Shown: in pieces, positions 62,630 to 64,000 of the stretch
Layout: every line of letters begins with the position of its first letter
Numbering within the stretch: position 1 is the first letter of the stretch
Origin: Mycocentrospora acerina
Lineage: Eukaryota > Ascomycota > Dothideomycetes > Pleosporales
Length of the DNA: 64,000 nt
Direction of reading: 5' to 3'
Assembly (NCBI GenBank): GCA_022701365.1
Contig: JAKUHH010000090.1
Location: 749,024-813,023, forward strand
Notes under the pieces: model-generated
Databases searched by the model: none
Told to the model about the DNA's origin: nothing
Seen by the model: only the letters and a program-made list of their open reading frames with translations
Position numbers and translations under genes: made by a program

Positions 62630-64000
62630 TCAAGGCAGGATCTTGGTCTCATCTTCCGCCTTCAGCCGATTCTTGATCATAGGTACAGGTACATATCCCG
62701 AGTACCCAATCTCACCTTGAGCATGCTCCAACTTCCGCGTCACTTTGCCGACAAGCCGTGCGATCCAACGGTCATTCGCCATCGCTTGCACCGTGCTAGC
62801 CCCAGCCTTGCGCATCCCCACTGCTGTCTTGTTCGATGCCTCTTTGAATCCTGTGTCGACTTTGCGCAGGAAAGCCTTAAAGCCCTTGTCCTCACCAATT
62901 GTATTGTCGGATGCGAGGCTGCTAGCCTCGCTCTCGGAAGCGTTGCTAGCCGTACTATGGATGCTCGCAGCGCTCGCTCGCTTGAGTTCACGTTGTAGCT
63001 TTGCTTCTTCGAAATCTTTGTCACTTTCTATCACCTTGGTGGCTTTGACGAGTGCTGCGACAAAGTTGAGAAGATCCTGGTCGAATTGTGCTGGAAGGTG
63101 GGCGTGTCCAGAAACATGCATGTTTGCCTCGTCTCTGCGGCGTCTCTTGAGATCTTTCTGCATCTGTACAGCCTTGGGAGTACCTTCAACCTCCTTTATC
63201 GCCTGTTCTATTGCCATGTCTTCAAACTCGGTCAGTTTTTTAGGCATGATATGCTCATGATGCGGGAATAGGAACACAGGAATCGAGAGGATAGCGTCCG
63301 CGCCTCCCAGACGAACTACCTGTTTAAGCTCAACAGCATCTGGCAGCGCTCTGTATGCCATGACATCGGACATGGCAAAGTGGCACTTGATGTCAAGATT
63401 TGTGTTGAGTGGAAACTCAGCTGAGCTCTTAATTGGCCCAAGTTCAACGGCAAAATTCGCGTCTGAGCACCAAGCAGAGATGCGAGCCTCCAATCTTCGA
63501 ATCTCTGCATCTTGTCCCGTATAATGCTTGAAAAGGTATTTCCGCATCAAGCTCACAAACCATTTGCCGGAGCCAGCTGCTGTGACAGATTTGAAATTGA
63601 CAGGGTGCCAATAGCAGATAGGAGCCAGCATCAGTCGGTAGAGAAATGGAAACCGATGCAAGAACTTTTTGACTTGGGGGTAGTTGGTTTTGCGTAACGT
63701 CGAAACTCTAATCGACTTTGCAGGCGGGTGTGGTATCGAAGGACTGTCGTGGAGCCGTGCAGACACCGCTGCTCGAAAGTCATTTATGTTATCACAATCC
63801 AGTTTGCTGTCTCCCTCTTCGTGCTTTGATGCTTCTATCAACGCTTTCTTCGCTATTGTTATATGACTGGTATCATTGATGCGCTGCACATATTCTTGGT
63901 ACTTGATATTGGCAGACTCTTCGTCTGGAGATACTTGTTTCACGGATTCAAACGCCGACTTTGCGTCCTGAGAGTCTGTTGGAACTTCTCCAGCAGTCAT
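62630..64000 (-). CDS. Conserved fungal protein of unknown function (5' end at or beyond window edge)
   Basis: At least 456 aa, open to the right edge where an ATG lies at 64000-63998; whether it is the start is undecidable. A conserved-looking block runs from YPQVKKFLHRFPFLYRLMLAP through WHPVNFKSVTAAGSGKWF to AEIRRLEARISAWCSDANF. Then come VMAYRALPDAVELKQVVRLGGADA and FLFPHHEHIMP. The C-terminal half is charged with a Ser-rich stretch, ending RKLEHAQGEIGYSGYVPVPMIKNR. The hydrophobic FPFLYRLMLAPICYW stretch could be membrane-associated. A link to fungal organelle-morphology or lipid-transfer families crossed my mind but cannot be supported by eye. Confidence 0.7.
   Translation of the reverse strand: MTAGEVPTDSQDAKSAFESVKQVSPDEESANIKYQEYVQRINDTSHITIAKKALIEASKHEEGDSKLDCDNINDFRAAVSARLHDSPSIPHPPAKSIRVSTLRKTNYPQVKKFLHRFPFLYRLMLAPICYWHPVNFKSVTAAGSGKWFVSLMRKYLFKHYTGQDAEIRRLEARISAWCSDANFAVELGPIKSSAEFPLNTNLDIKCHFAMSDVMAYRALPDAVELKQVVRLGGADAILSIPVFLFPHHEHIMPKKLTEFEDMAIEQAIKEVEGTPKAVQMQKDLKRRRRDEANMHVSGHAHLPAQFDQDLLNFVAALVKATKVIESDKDFEEAKLQRELKRASAASIHSTASNASESEASSLASDNTIGEDKGFKAFLRKVDTGFKEASNKTAVGMRKAGASTVQAMANDRWIARLVGKVTRKLEHAQGEIGYSGYVPVPMIKNRLKAEDETKILP

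Overview
The window is nuclear DNA of a filamentous ascomycete. The evidence is short spliceosomal introns (mostly 46-60 nt, CTRAC-like branch sites, CAG or TAG acceptors), Zn2Cys6 transcription factors, and fungus-specific proteins such as the mitoribosomal subunit mL59, a BIM1-like copper protein and GPI-anchored surface proteins. The protein flavour suggests Dothideomycetes/Pleosporales, but that placement is inference. I reconstructed exon junctions by hand, matching reading frame, splice consensus and family sequence. Many models therefore differ from a simple open-frame reading.

Region 1 (1-17 kb) is accessory-looking. A Zn2Cys6 regulator is cut by the left edge and is followed by the mitochondrial import motor subunit PAM17. 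Then come a Gfo/Idh/MocA dehydrogenase, an NADPH-cytochrome P450 reductase and a P450 head to head across a 518 bp promoter, a second Zn2Cys6 regulator, and a sugar/inositol-type MFS permease. Together these look like a compact catabolic or biosynthetic cluster with its own electron donor. Region 2 (17-22 kb) carries cell-surface genes, a BIM1-like copper protein facing a Cys-rich GPI-anchored protein, and then a Glu/Lys-rich RING-like protein.

Region 3 (22-34.8 kb) is mostly conserved: ATG5, an unknown nuclear-type protein, a small Gly-rich stress-type protein, a CobW-type zinc GTPase (ZNG1), MSH3, gamma-glutamyltransferase and a small catalase-like heme protein. Region 4 (34.8-43.2 kb) is an AT-rich, gene-poor island holding only a lipoxygenase, an orphan 225-aa protein and two decayed tRNA-like (SINE-like) copies. 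Region 5 (43.2-64 kb) is gene-dense housekeeping: PRP28, proteasome beta-3 (PUP3), mL59, an unknown Cys/Gln protein, proteasome alpha-7 (PRE10), a histidine phosphatase, a Cys-rich membrane protein, an unknown LPxELRN protein, a small mitochondrial-type membrane protein, UMP/CMP kinase, eIF3m, an LCCL-domain membrane protein, and an unknown protein cut by the right edge.

Three things recur. Many intergenic and intronic spaces carry short tandem arrays, including one beside the mismatch-repair gene MSH3. Three introns are best explained by GC-AG splicing. No rRNA gene, intact tRNA gene, CRISPR array or intact transposon was seen.
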